A DNA stretch of 64,000 nucleotides, from positions 1,240,001 through 1,304,000 of the forward strand of contig CAWCSS010000001.1 of NCBI GenBank assembly GCA_963798325.1, in the 5' to 3' direction. Numbering within the stretch: position 1 is the stretch's first letter; the number at the start of each line of letters is the position of its first letter. The notes beneath the pieces were generated by a model, which searched no databases, was not told the DNA's origin, and saw only the letters and a program-made list of their open reading frames with translations. This document shows positions 52,378 through 59,975 of this stretch, in pieces. A program made the translations under genes and the position numbers. Origin of the DNA: Solirubrobacter sp963798325. GTDB taxonomy: Bacteria > Actinomycetota > Thermoleophilia > Solirubrobacterales > Solirubrobacteraceae.

Positions 52378-52827
52378 ATGCCGAATGCATCCCTGGTTGA
52401 CCTCGGACCCGTCGACTACATCGTCGTCGAGTTTCCCGCGGGAGCGAGCAATTTCACCGGCGAGATGGCGGAGGAGCTGCTCGCGCTCATCGACGCCGGA
52501 ACCATCCGCGTCATCGACATCCTGATCCTCACCAAGAACGAGGACGGTTCCGTCGACGCCATGGAACTGGCCGATCTCGACGACCTCGGGCCGCTGCAGG
52601 CGCTCGAGGCCGAACTGGCCGAGCTGCTGGCCGCGGACGACGTCGCGCACCTCGCGGCGGCCATGGAGCCGGGCAGCACCGCCGGCGTCCTGATCTGGGA
52701 GAACCTGTGGGCGGGGCCGTTCGCGGCCGCGGCGCGCCGCTCGGGCGGCCAGCTCATCGCCGACGGGCGAATCCCGATCCAGGCGATCATCGCCTCGATC
52801 GAAGCCGACGAAGAAGAAGGAGACTGA
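52378..52827 (+). CDS. DUF6325-type small protein
   Basis: A 149-residue protein with the pattern LGPVDYIVVEFPAGASNFTG, EELLALIDAGTIRVIDILIL, MELADLDDLGPLQALEAELA and GVLIWENLWAGPFAAAARRS. It matches the DUF6325 (DUF1269-like) group, where a strand-helix repeat ends in a WENLWA segment. Members are soluble and occur beside small hydrophobic proteins; function unknown. A 56-residue repeat protein follows three bases later with its own AAGGAG. Confidence 0.85.
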   Translation: MPNASLVDLGPVDYIVVEFPAGASNFTGEMAEELLALIDAGTIRVIDILILTKNEDGSVDAMELADLDDLGPLQALEAELAELLAADDVAHLAAAMEPGSTAGVLIWENLWAGPFAAAARRSGGQLIADGRIPIQAIIASIEADEEEGD

Positions 52828-52830
52828 CCC

Positions 52831-53001
52831 ATGCCGCTCAGGGCTGCACGTGTAGGACGAGTGGGTGTCATCGGCCACCCGGTCGCGAAGACCGCGGTGG
52901 TGGCCAAGGCCGTCACCCCCGGGCCCGCGCCGATCGCGAAGACGGCGGTCGTCGCCGCCGCGGTCACCCCCGGACGCGTCGGACGCCGCCGCCGCATCTG
53001 A
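52831..53001 (+). CDS. miniprotein with tandem 17-residue repeat
   Basis: A 56-residue basic protein starting at ATG 52831 with AAGGAG inside the preceding gene's end. After PLRAARVGRVGVIGHP it contains two copies of a unit, VAKTAVVAKAVTPGPAP and IAKTAVVAAAVTPGRVG, then RRRRI. The DNA repeat has a 51-bp period (near 52885 and 52936). Alternating Val/Ala with Lys suggests an amphipathic or membrane-associating peptide. Small basic partners of DUF6325 proteins are recurrent, but this repeated form is unfamiliar to me. Confidence 0.7.
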   Translation: MPLRAARVGRVGVIGHPVAKTAVVAKAVTPGPAPIAKTAVVAAAVTPGRVGRRRRI

Positions 53002-53108
53002 GCGCGTCGACGAGCGCGCTCGCACCGAGCGCGCTCATCCGGCCGTGGCGCCGGCTCATCCGCTGCGGATGATGACGCTTGCCGCCGAGGCGTGATCGCA
53101 TACCCGCC

Positions 53109-53756
53109 ATGAAGCTCGATCTCGGCAGCAGCGTGCACTGCACGGACGCGCCCTTCGGAGAACTCGCCGACGTCATCGTCGACCCGATCTCGCGCCGCGT
53201 CACCCATCTCGTCGTCGAACCCCACGGCCGCCATGACCAGGCGCGGCTCGTGCCGATCGACCGCGCCTCCGCCGCGGACGACGGGCTCGCGCTGGACTGC
53301 TCGACCGCCGAGGTCGAGGCCCTCGAGCCCCTGCACGAGGCGGCGTACCTGCGCGCGGGCGAACACGTCGTCGCGGATCCGGACTGGGACATCGGCACCC
53401 AGGACGTGCTCGCCCTTCCCGTCTACCAGGAGCTCAACGGCATGGGATCGGCGATCGATCCCGACCCGCACGTGATGGTCAGCTACGACCGCATCCCCAA
53501 GCACGAGGTCGAGATCCGCCGCTCGAGCGCGGTCATGTCGACCGACGGCCACCACCTGGGCCACGTCGAGGGATTCCTCGTCGGCAGCGGCGAGATGGCC
53601 GACATCGTGCTCGAGCGCGGCCACCTCTGGGGGCGACGTGAGGTCGTCATCCCCGCCTCCGCCGTGGAGCGGGTGCAGAACGACGCGATCACCCTGAGCC
53701 TGACCAAGGAGCAGGTCGGCGAGCTCGACGTCCGACGCGTGCACCGCTGGTTCTGA
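53109..53756 (+). CDS. PRC-barrel-domain protein
   Basis: This protein of 215 residues has two PRC-barrel-like beta units: KLDLGSSVHCTDAPFGELAD with VIVDPISRRVTHLVVEPHGR, and later STDGHHLGHVEGFLVGSGEM with WGRREVVIPASAVERVQNDA. Such domains are small RNA- or photosynthesis-related barrels, often in stress-induced proteins. It follows the DUF6325 pair on the same strand and may belong to the same stress-type cassette. No catalytic site is visible. Confidence 0.82.
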   Translation: MKLDLGSSVHCTDAPFGELADVIVDPISRRVTHLVVEPHGRHDQARLVPIDRASAADDGLALDCSTAEVEALEPLHEAAYLRAGEHVVADPDWDIGTQDVLALPVYQELNGMGSAIDPDPHVMVSYDRIPKHEVEIRRSSAVMSTDGHHLGHVEGFLVGSGEMADIVLERGHLWGRREVVIPASAVERVQNDAITLSLTKEQVGELDVRRVHRWF

Positions 53757-53772
53757 GGGCGAGCCGCACCCG

Positions 53773-53788
53773 CGCCGCCACGGCGGCG
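53773..53788. terminator. bidirectional GC hairpin between convergent genes
   Basis: CGCCGC and GCGGCG pair around a CACG loop in the 37-bp gap between the convergent PRC-barrel and GGDEF-EAL genes. There is no T-run on either strand. Its position suggests a shared transcription end. Confidence 0.35.
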
Positions 53789-53793
53789 AGAAC

Positions 53794-56064
53794 TCAGACG
53801 CCCGCGGCGACGTGGTGGCGCTCGGCGAGGAGCGCGCTCGCCGCTTCGGCCGGGACCGGTCGCGAGAACAGGTAGCCCTGGGCGAGTTCGCAGCCGAGCG
53901 CGCGCAGCGCCGCGGCCTCTTCGGGGCGCTCGATCCCTTCGGCGACGACGACGTGCCCGAGCGCGCGCGCCATGTCGACGACGGCGCGCGTGACCGCGGC
54001 GGCCGACTCGTCGCGATCGATCAACGCGACCAGCGAGCGATCCAGCTTGAGGACGTCCACGCGGTAACGCCGCAGGGCGGCGAGCGACGACCATCCGGTG
54101 CCGAAGTCGTCGAGCGCGATCTTGACCCCCATCGCTCGCAGCCGCTCCAGGATCTCCACCCCGCGGCCCTCTTGGACGAACAGCGTCTCGGTGATCTCCA
54201 GCGTCAGGTCCTGCGCGCTGACACCCGCGGCCGACAGGACGCGTTCGACCTCGCCAGGCAGCTCAGGCGTCAGCTGCCGCGGCGAGAGGTTCACGGACAT
54301 GCCGATCCGCGTGTCCGTCAGCGCCTGCAGCTCGGCCAGGCGGCGGCAGGCCTCCTCCAGCACCCAGCGTCCGACGGGGATGATCAGGCTGGTCTCCTCG
54401 GCGACGGGGATGAACTCGGCGGGTGGGATCAGGCCGCGTTCGGGATGTCGCCAGCGAACGAGCGCCTCGAAGCCGCGCAACTCGCCGTCCGCCAGGGCGA
54501 TGAGGGGTTGCAGGTGCAGCTCCAGCTGCCCGTTGGCCACGGCGCCGCGGAGTTCGTGCTCGACGGTCAGGCGGCGCAGCACGCGGGCGCGCAGTCGCGC
54601 GTCGAAGAGCTCATAGCGGCCCCCGCCGCTCTCCTTCGCGCGGTACATGGCCACGTCGGCGTCGCGCAGGAGCGATTCGGCATCGGCGTGGGTGTGATCG
54701 GAGACAACGATCCCGACGCTGGCGCCCACGAACAGCTCACGCCCGTCGACGACGATCGGTCGCGCCAGGTCCTGGATCAGCCGCTCGGCGAGCGAGGCGA
54801 CGCCGACCACGGCGCTGGGGCTCGAGCACACGATCACGAACTCGTCCCCGCCAAAGCGCGCCACGACGTCACCACCGCGAACACCGTCGGTCAGGCGCCT
54901 GGCGACGATGCGCAGCAACTCGTCGCCCGCGCTGTGCCCGAGGGTGTCGTTGACGACCTTGAAGCGATCGAGGTCCAGCAGCAGGAGCGCGACCCGGCCG
55001 CCGTTGCGAGCCGCGGCGGCGAGTGAGTGGTTGAGGTGGGCGTCGAGGAACGCGCGGTTCGCCAGGCCGGTCAGCGCGTCGCGCGACGCCCGACGGTGGA
55101 CTTCCTCCTCGGCGTGGACACGATCGAGGGCCGAAGCGAGCACGTTGGCGACCGCCTCGACGAAGCACGCGTCCTCGGCGTCGAACGGCGGGCGCAGCGC
55201 GGTCCGGTGCAGCACGAGCACGGCGGCGCCGCCTTCGCCGCGCGTCGACCGGACCGGCACACTGAGCCCCCGTTCCATGCCGCGCTCGACGGCGTACAGG
55301 CCCGCGGCGAAACGCCGCTCGAGTTCCACGACGTTCGAGACCACGGTGTCGTTGACGTCGAGCGTGTAGCCGGCCTGCGAACCGCTGCCGCGTGGCAGCA
55401 CGATGTCCCCGCCGGTCGAGTGCCCGTCGCCGGCGACGATCCGCAGCGAGCCGTCGTCGGCGTCGGTCATGGCGACGGCGCAGGCGTCGCCACCCGCCGC
55501 CTCCCGCACGATCTCGGCGACCTCACGCAGCAACGCCGGCACATCGGGCAGCTCGAGCGCGACGCGGCTGACCTCCGCGACCGCCTGGCTGAGGCGGTCG
55601 GCGCGGTGGCGATGGCGAAGATCCTGGATCTGCGTAAAGAAATGCCGCCCCTCGTCGTCGTCGATGAGCGCGGTGGTGAGCAACACTGGGACCGTCGAGC
55701 CGTCGCGATGGATGTAGCGCTTGACCAACGGGGCCGGATGGCCACCGGCGATCACCCCGCGGTGCATCTCGGTCGAGTCGGCCCGATCGTCGGGGTGGGT
55801 CAGCTCGAGCGCGCTGCGCCCGACCAGGTCGCTCGGCCCGTATCCGAGCAGCTCCCCCAAGGCGGCGTTCACACGAATCCAACGGAGGTCCGGCCCGGCG
55901 ATCGCCATGCCGATCGTCGCCTCCTCAAAGCCGCGCCGGAAGTGGCGGCTGTCATCTTGGTCCCGCACCGCGCGAGACTTCAACATGCCGCGAAACCGCG
56001 TGAGCGCGGACTTGACGGCGGATGACATACCACCGTAATCGGCCGGGGGAGCGATGGAACGCAT
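53794..56064 (-). CDS. PAS-GAF-GGDEF-EAL cyclic-di-GMP enzyme
   Basis: A 756-residue multidomain protein. A PAS domain (about 45-150; IGMAIAGPDLRWIRVNAALG) and a GAF domain (about 165-335) precede the GGDEF domain with the intact active site RFGGDEFVIV and an EAL domain with GFEALVRWRH, DDFGTGWSSLAAL and VVAEGIE. Both catalytic motifs look intact, so it could make and degrade c-di-GMP, with sensory control from PAS/GAF. No membrane segment is present. ATG 56064 or 56028 may be the start. A lone receiver gene sits upstream on the same strand. Confidence 0.92.
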   Translation of the reverse strand: MRSIAPPADYGGMSSAVKSALTRFRGMLKSRAVRDQDDSRHFRRGFEEATIGMAIAGPDLRWIRVNAALGELLGYGPSDLVGRSALELTHPDDRADSTEMHRGVIAGGHPAPLVKRYIHRDGSTVPVLLTTALIDDDEGRHFFTQIQDLRHRHRADRLSQAVAEVSRVALELPDVPALLREVAEIVREAAGGDACAVAMTDADDGSLRIVAGDGHSTGGDIVLPRGSGSQAGYTLDVNDTVVSNVVELERRFAAGLYAVERGMERGLSVPVRSTRGEGGAAVLVLHRTALRPPFDAEDACFVEAVANVLASALDRVHAEEEVHRRASRDALTGLANRAFLDAHLNHSLAAAARNGGRVALLLLDLDRFKVVNDTLGHSAGDELLRIVARRLTDGVRGGDVVARFGGDEFVIVCSSPSAVVGVASLAERLIQDLARPIVVDGRELFVGASVGIVVSDHTHADAESLLRDADVAMYRAKESGGGRYELFDARLRARVLRRLTVEHELRGAVANGQLELHLQPLIALADGELRGFEALVRWRHPERGLIPPAEFIPVAEETSLIIPVGRWVLEEACRRLAELQALTDTRIGMSVNLSPRQLTPELPGEVERVLSAAGVSAQDLTLEITETLFVQEGRGVEILERLRAMGVKIALDDFGTGWSSLAALRRYRVDVLKLDRSLVALIDRDESAAAVTRAVVDMARALGHVVVAEGIERPEEAAALRALGCELAQGYLFSRPVPAEAASALLAERHHVAAGV

Positions 56065-56260
56065 CGGTCAAACGGCCAACAGCCCGGAGCGTCGTCGAGA
56101 ACTTGCACTCTCGTAACACTTGGAGCGAGATCGACGCACTCGGAAGCGCGGGCCGGCGCTGCTCGCCGTCGGGGTCGGGGTCGGCGGGTTTGTCGGCGGT
56201 CTCGCGAAGCCCGATCCTGGTGAACCCGCAGGGCGCCGCGATCGGGAGGAGCCCGCCGCT

Positions 56261-56650
56261 TCACACGCTCGATGAGCGACGCCCGACCAAGAGGGCAGCG
56301 AGGTCGGACGATACGAGCCGCGACTTCGCGAGGAACCCGCGCGCGCCGCAATCATGAAGGCGCTCCAAGCCGCCGTGCGGCTCGCTCGCTGAGACCAGCA
56401 GGACGGCAAGGTCGGGGTCCCGGCGGGTCAAGGTCTGGCACACGTCGAACCCGTCGCCGTCCGGAAGCTGGACGTCCAGCACGACCGCTTCGGGAGCGAC
56501 GCGCTCGGCGGCCTCCAGTCCGGAGCTCGCGCAGTCTGCCTCGGCGACCACCGTGAATCCACGGCGCTCGAGCAGCTCACGGGCGACCGAACGAAACGAC
56601 GGGTGGTCGTCGATGATCAAGACGCGGATGGGCGCGGACGGTTCGGACAT
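56261..56650 (-). CDS. stand-alone response-regulator receiver domain
   Basis: The 129-residue protein is one CheY-like receiver: acidic pair Asp14-Asp15 (RVLIIDDHPSFR), phospho-acceptor Asp59 (AVVLDVQLPDGDG) and the late Lys in FLAKSRL. It has no DNA-binding or enzymatic output domain. The ATG at 56650 was chosen; the open frame upstream is low-quality Arg/Pro sequence. It may act with the GGDEF-EAL protein encoded 196 bp downstream, but no histidine kinase is adjacent. Confidence 0.88.
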   Translation of the reverse strand: MSEPSAPIRVLIIDDHPSFRSVARELLERRGFTVVAEADCASSGLEAAERVAPEAVVLDVQLPDGDGFDVCQTLTRRDPDLAVLLVSASEPHGGLERLHDCGARGFLAKSRLVSSDLAALLVGRRSSSV

Positions 56651-56968
56651 ATTCGTCAGACAGAAAGGCGCGGCGAAGCGGGCGACGATACCCCGGAAAC
56701 CAGGCGACGTGAACCAACCCTGTCGGACTTCACACAGCAAGCTCTCGCGGCGCGCTGCCGCCGCGGAATCGCGCAACGGTGCGATGGCGGGCGAGGCGGC
56801 CGGCCGCCACCATGCACGGCGTGCCGCCCGACGCGCGCTCTGAGGAGAACCGCGTGACGGGGGAGGGGCGGCCGACGTTGGCGGAAGACGTCGCGCCGGC
56901 GGCACGGCTGGAGGTGCTCTCCGGGCGCGGCTCTCCTCGACGTCGAGCCGCGACCCGGAGTGCATCAC
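56651..56968. other. 318-bp gap with no credible gene
   Basis: Frames here are Arg/Ala/Pro-rich extensions of the receiver gene or short antisense frames, none with a ribosome site or family pattern. The region holds the receiver gene's promoter (minus strand). I see no strong repeat, terminator or RNA gene. Confidence 0.5.
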
Positions 56969-58234
56969 TCACGCGTAGAGATCCAGCGACTGCGAGGGGC
57001 GAGGGCTGATCTTCACCGTCGCCTCCAGGCCTGCGGCCTCCAATCTGGTGCGCAGCTGCTCGGAGTGATCTCTGGCGATGGCGTGCGGGCGGCCCGACGA
57101 CGTGGTGACTTCCGCCAGCAGGCGCTCTCCGCGGAGCTCCAAGCGAAGATCGAGACGGCCGAGGGTCGGCGAGTTGAATACGAGCGAAACGACGTCCGCA
57201 GGCTCGCCATCGGCGCTGCGCCGCCGCTCAGGAGGCTCCTCCACCTCGACCTTGGGTGGCTGCAGCGGCATCGCCGCCTTCGGGTCGACCATCGGGTACT
57301 GGCCGATCGGCGTCGTGGCGGCCTGAGCCGTCTGCGGCTGGTCCGCGGCCGGCGCCGCGTGGGCGGCGGTCTTGGCCACCTCCTGCGCCGGAACCGCGGG
57401 CGCCGCATGGCCGGGCTCAGCGGGCTGATTGGGTTGAGCCGGCCGTTCCGGGTGCGAGCCCTGTCCCGCCTGCTGCGGTTGGCCCGGCCGCTCCGGTTGG
57501 CCCGGTTGCGCCTGTGGATCGGGCCCGCCCGACACCGCGGGGTGCGCGACCTCGGCGGGCTGGGGAGATTGACCTGGCTGCGCCCCTTCGCCGACCTGGC
57601 CCGGCTGGGCGGGTTGCCCCGGTTGCGCCGTCTGGCCCGGCTGGGCGGGCTGACCCGGCTGGGCCGCCTGCCCCGGTTGACCCGGCTGCCCGGCCTGACC
57701 CGGCTGGGCCGCCTGCCCCGGCTGGCCCGGCTGCCCGGCCTGACCCGGCTGCCCTGGTTGACCCGGTTGACCCGGCTGACCCGGGTGCCCTGGTTGACCT
57801 GGCTGGGCCGGTTGACCCGGCTGCCCGGCCTCCCCCGGCTGACCCGGCTGCGCCGCCTGGCCCGGCTGCGCGGGCTGACCCGGCACCGCCGGCTGGCTCG
57901 GGACCATCTGTCGAGGTGGGCCATACGTCACCGGGCCTTTCAGCGCCTCCGGCCCCGGCCGAGGCGACGGCGCTGCGGCTCCCGGCTGCGACTGCGGCAC
58001 GATCCGGAGCGTCACCCGGTCGGCCGTCGCCTGTTGGACCTGCAACTTGATCGTCGCGCCCGCCGGGACATCGGGCGGCAGCTTCGCCGTGACCGGAACG
58101 CCGGCGATCACGATCACCGCCCGACCGCCCTCACCACGTGAGGCCACGCGCGCCATCAGGCTCGATCCCTCGCGCAGCGCGAGGTCGGGGATCTGGTTGC
58201 GCAGCAGCGCCGCGGTAACCGCGATCGGCTCCAT
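56969..58234 (-). CDS. FliK-like protein with long PGQ-repeat linker
   Basis: The 421-residue product has an N-terminal domain (about 1-80; REGSSLMARVASRGEGGRAV, TIKLQVQQATADRVTLRIV) like the start of hook-length-control-type proteins. A roughly 160-residue low-complexity centre of Pro-Gly-Gln units follows. The C-terminal 75 residues (VVSLVFNSPTLGRLDLRLEL, then EQLRTRLEAAGLEATVKI) resemble the Flg_hook domain of FliK. No flagellar genes are in the window, so it may be an orphan ruler-type or a surface protein. There is no signal peptide. Confidence 0.75.
   Translation of the reverse strand: MEPIAVTAALLRNQIPDLALREGSSLMARVASRGEGGRAVIVIAGVPVTAKLPPDVPAGATIKLQVQQATADRVTLRIVPQSQPGAAAPSPRPGPEALKGPVTYGPPRQMVPSQPAVPGQPAQPGQAAQPGQPGEAGQPGQPAQPGQPGHPGQPGQPGQPGQPGQAGQPGQPGQAAQPGQAGQPGQPGQAAQPGQPAQPGQTAQPGQPAQPGQVGEGAQPGQSPQPAEVAHPAVSGGPDPQAQPGQPERPGQPQQAGQGSHPERPAQPNQPAEPGHAAPAVPAQEVAKTAAHAAPAADQPQTAQAATTPIGQYPMVDPKAAMPLQPPKVEVEEPPERRRSADGEPADVVSLVFNSPTLGRLDLRLELRGERLLAEVTTSSGRPHAIARDHSEQLRTRLEAAGLEATVKISPRPSQSLDLYA
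57566..57883 (-). repeat. PGQ-encoding tandem repeat region
   Basis: About 106 codons encode irregular tandem Pro-Gly-Gln units with Ala, Glu or His substitutions (for example GQPGQPGQPGQPGQAGQPGQ), corresponding to residues 118-223. The DNA is built from 9- to 18-bp near-repeats of the CCCGGCTGG type. It probably expands and contracts by slippage and is prone to assembly error. Confidence 0.85.
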
Positions 58235-58398
58235 GGCCCAAGGGTCTCACCCCGACCCCGGGTCGCGCCTTCTCCACCCGACGTCAGTCGCGAGCCTGAC
58301 GAGTGCGGCGAGAGAAACCGTGCTGCCCGTGCCGTCGGCGGTGCGCGTCATCCGATCCAGACGACGCCGAGACGTTCGAACGGTGGGACGGTGCTGGG

Positions 58399-58872
58399 AT
58401 GCACCTGTCGAGCCTGAACTGGGCCGTCCGCAGCGTCGCCGCCGGGACGGCCGGCACCGCCACGATGACGCTCGCCTACCGAGTCGAGCACCGCCTCCGT
58501 CGTGAGGTCAAGGAGGCGCTCGACTTCGACGATTCGCTCGTGCCCGGCCAGATCGTCGCCGCGGTGATGCACCTCCCGCACGTCACCGACCGCCAGGAGC
58601 ACGAGCTGGGCCTGCTGCTGCGCTGGAGCTACGGCTCCGCCTTCGGCATGTGGCACGGCACGCTCCGGCGGTTCGTGCGCGAGCCGTGGGCCAGTATCGG
58701 GTTCGGCGCGACGTTGATGACCGCAACGCTGACGCTGTTCCCACTGCTCGGCCGTACCCCGCCGCCGTGGCGGTGGCCGGCGGATGTCATGGCCACGAGC
58801 ATCGGCACCCACGTCGCCTACGTCACGGCGGTCGGCGCGGTCGACGATCGGCTGCGCCGGCTCGGCGGGTGA
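58399..58872 (+). CDS. small multispanning membrane protein
   Basis: A 157-residue protein from ATG 58399 with three or four moderately hydrophobic segments: VRSVAAGTAGTATMTLAYRV, LRWSYGSAFGMWHGTLRRFV, IGFGATLMTATLTLFPLLGR and ADVMATSIGTHVAYVTAVGA. The arrangement resembles DUF1440-like membrane proteins. Its function is unknown. It lies alone between the FliK-like gene and the tRNA region. Confidence 0.75.
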   Translation: MHLSSLNWAVRSVAAGTAGTATMTLAYRVEHRLRREVKEALDFDDSLVPGQIVAAVMHLPHVTDRQEHELGLLLRWSYGSAFGMWHGTLRRFVREPWASIGFGATLMTATLTLFPLLGRTPPPWRWPADVMATSIGTHVAYVTAVGAVDDRLRRLGG

Positions 58873-59257
58873 CGGCCATCGCCGAGCGGAGGTTCAACCG
58901 GCGGCGGCCCGTACGAGCATCTGCTCGACCGCGAGACGACAGTCTCGATGTCCTCATACCAAGAGGTCGCGCGACGCGGTCGCAAGGTCGCAATCGAGGC
59001 CTAAGGGAACGGGTGGACCGGGCCTCCATTCGCACGACGAGTGGGGACGGATGAGGGAGGCACCTTCCGCAGGATCGCCGACTACCCGTTCGGCGAACGC
59101 CGACGCATCAGCAACGAGCCGCTCGTCGAGCTGACGGTGCCTCACTCCGTTCCCGACGTTCGCGACTTCGTCGCAACGTCGTCACACGCTGACCGCCACG
59201 AGGCCTATCGCAAAGTCAATAGTTCACGACAGCGCCGGGCGCGGTCTGCGACCAGGT
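58873..59257. other. 385-bp region without a convincing gene
   Basis: Several short frames cross this stretch, but none has a ribosome site, a family pattern or sensible composition. It lies between a membrane-protein gene and a truncated integrase, so it may be the eroded remainder of the same inserted element. No repeat or RNA is evident. Confidence 0.45.
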
Positions 59258-59419
59258 CTACCAGGGCAGCAGGGTGAGCCCGTCGGCCTCGCCTTGGTTC
59301 GGGATCTTGCCCACTCGGCGGTTGTTCTGACGGCCGTCGCCCCCGCGCCAGCGCACGTAGTAGGCGCCGTGCTTGATGTGGATCTGGCCCGTTCCTGGAG
59401 AGCGTCTCATGACCTCCAT
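59258..59419 (-). pseudogene. truncated phage-type integrase, N-terminal fragment
   Basis: The 53-residue frame (MRRSPGTGQIHIKHGAYYVR, DGRQNNRRVGKIPNQGEADG, then LTLLPW and a stop) matches the N-terminal arm-binding segment of actinobacterial tyrosine integrases, which continue for several hundred residues after GEADGLT. The catalytic domain is absent. It lies about 100 bp beyond the 3' end of tRNA-Pro, a common integration site, so it is probably the remnant of a decayed integrative element. Confidence 0.7.
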
Positions 59420-59490
59420 AGGCGGGCGCGGAAAAACTTGTACCCCGTGGGTACCCCGCGGCCGTTTTCGGCGACTCCCCAAGAACGACA

Positions 59491-59514
59491 AAAGCCCCGA
59501 GTTACCAGGGCTTT
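59491..59514 (-). terminator. intrinsic terminator of tRNA-Pro
   Basis: On the minus strand, AAAGCCC pairs with GGGCTTT around a ten-base loop, followed by a T-rich run (TTTTGTCGTT). It begins eight bases after the tRNA 3' end, a classic Rho-independent terminator. Confidence 0.75.
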
Positions 59515-59521
59515 CGTCAGA

Positions 59522-59595
59522 TCGGGGAGACAGGATTTGAACCTGCGGCCGCCCGGCCCCCAGCCGGGTGCGCTACCAGACTGCGCCACTCCCCG
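59522..59595 (-). tRNA. tRNA-Pro (anticodon GGG)
   Basis: The minus strand gives a cloverleaf starting CGGGGAG and ending CTCCCCG plus discriminator A. The anticodon arm has CCCGG / CCGGG flanking CTGGGGG, which sets GGG as anticodon, and the T-arm contains GGTTCAAATCC. The CCA end is not encoded. An integrase remnant and an intrinsic terminator follow. Confidence 0.95.
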
Positions 59596-59614
59596 TTGTT
59601 GATTCGTCGTCCGA

Positions 59615-59685
59615 AGCGGGCGACGGGAATCGAACCCGCCCTAAGAGCTTGGAAGGCTCCTGTGCAACCACAACACTTCGCCCGC
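59615..59685 (-). tRNA. tRNA-Gly (anticodon TCC)
   Basis: The minus strand gives acceptor arms GCGGGCG / CGCCCGC, the anticodon loop CTTCCAA (anticodon TCC) between AGGAG-type stem arms, and the T-arm GGGTTCGATTCCC. The length is 71 nt, normal for tRNA-Gly. CCA is not encoded. It lies 19 bp upstream of tRNA-Pro on the same strand, so they are probably one transcript. Confidence 0.95.
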
Positions 59686-59755
59686 GGGCGGACTCCTGCG
59701 CCATGATACCGCCGCTGGGGGTGAGAGGCGGGGCGTTTTGGGGAATCAGTGGTGC

Positions 59756-59893
59756 ATGCAGATCCCTGGCGTCCACATCGAGACCCTGCATAACCCGGTT
59801 CGCTACACGTATGCGCAGATCGAGAAGGCCTGTGCGATCGCGCAGATGTTGAACCGGGGCAAGCTGGTGCTCGTCGAGCCGCCGCAGCGCTGA
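59756..59893 (+). CDS. conserved-looking small protein, 45 aa
   Basis: ATG 59756 opens a 45-residue frame with balanced composition: MQIPGVHIETLHNPVRYTYA, a helix QIEKACAIAQMLNRGKLVLV and the end EPPQR. GGGGA near 59740 may be the ribosome site. The residue mix is unlike the Arg/Ala-rich shadow frames around it, which supports coding. I do not recognise a family. Confidence 0.5.
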   Translation: MQIPGVHIETLHNPVRYTYAQIEKACAIAQMLNRGKLVLVEPPQR

Positions 59894-59975
59894 TTGCGGA
59901 CGCCGTCGCCGCCCTCCGTGGGAGGAGGGGACGACGACCGGTCGGTCCGGACAGGGTTGCGGGGTTGTTCTTGAG

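Noticed and set aside
57566..57883. CRISPR array
   Set aside because: Repeats are short, coding, in-frame PGQ units without unique spacers; no cas genes are in the window.
57256..58050. Pro/Ala-rich open frame on the plus strand
   Set aside because: Mirror of the PGQ repeat region; the minus-strand frame has recognisable domains at both ends.
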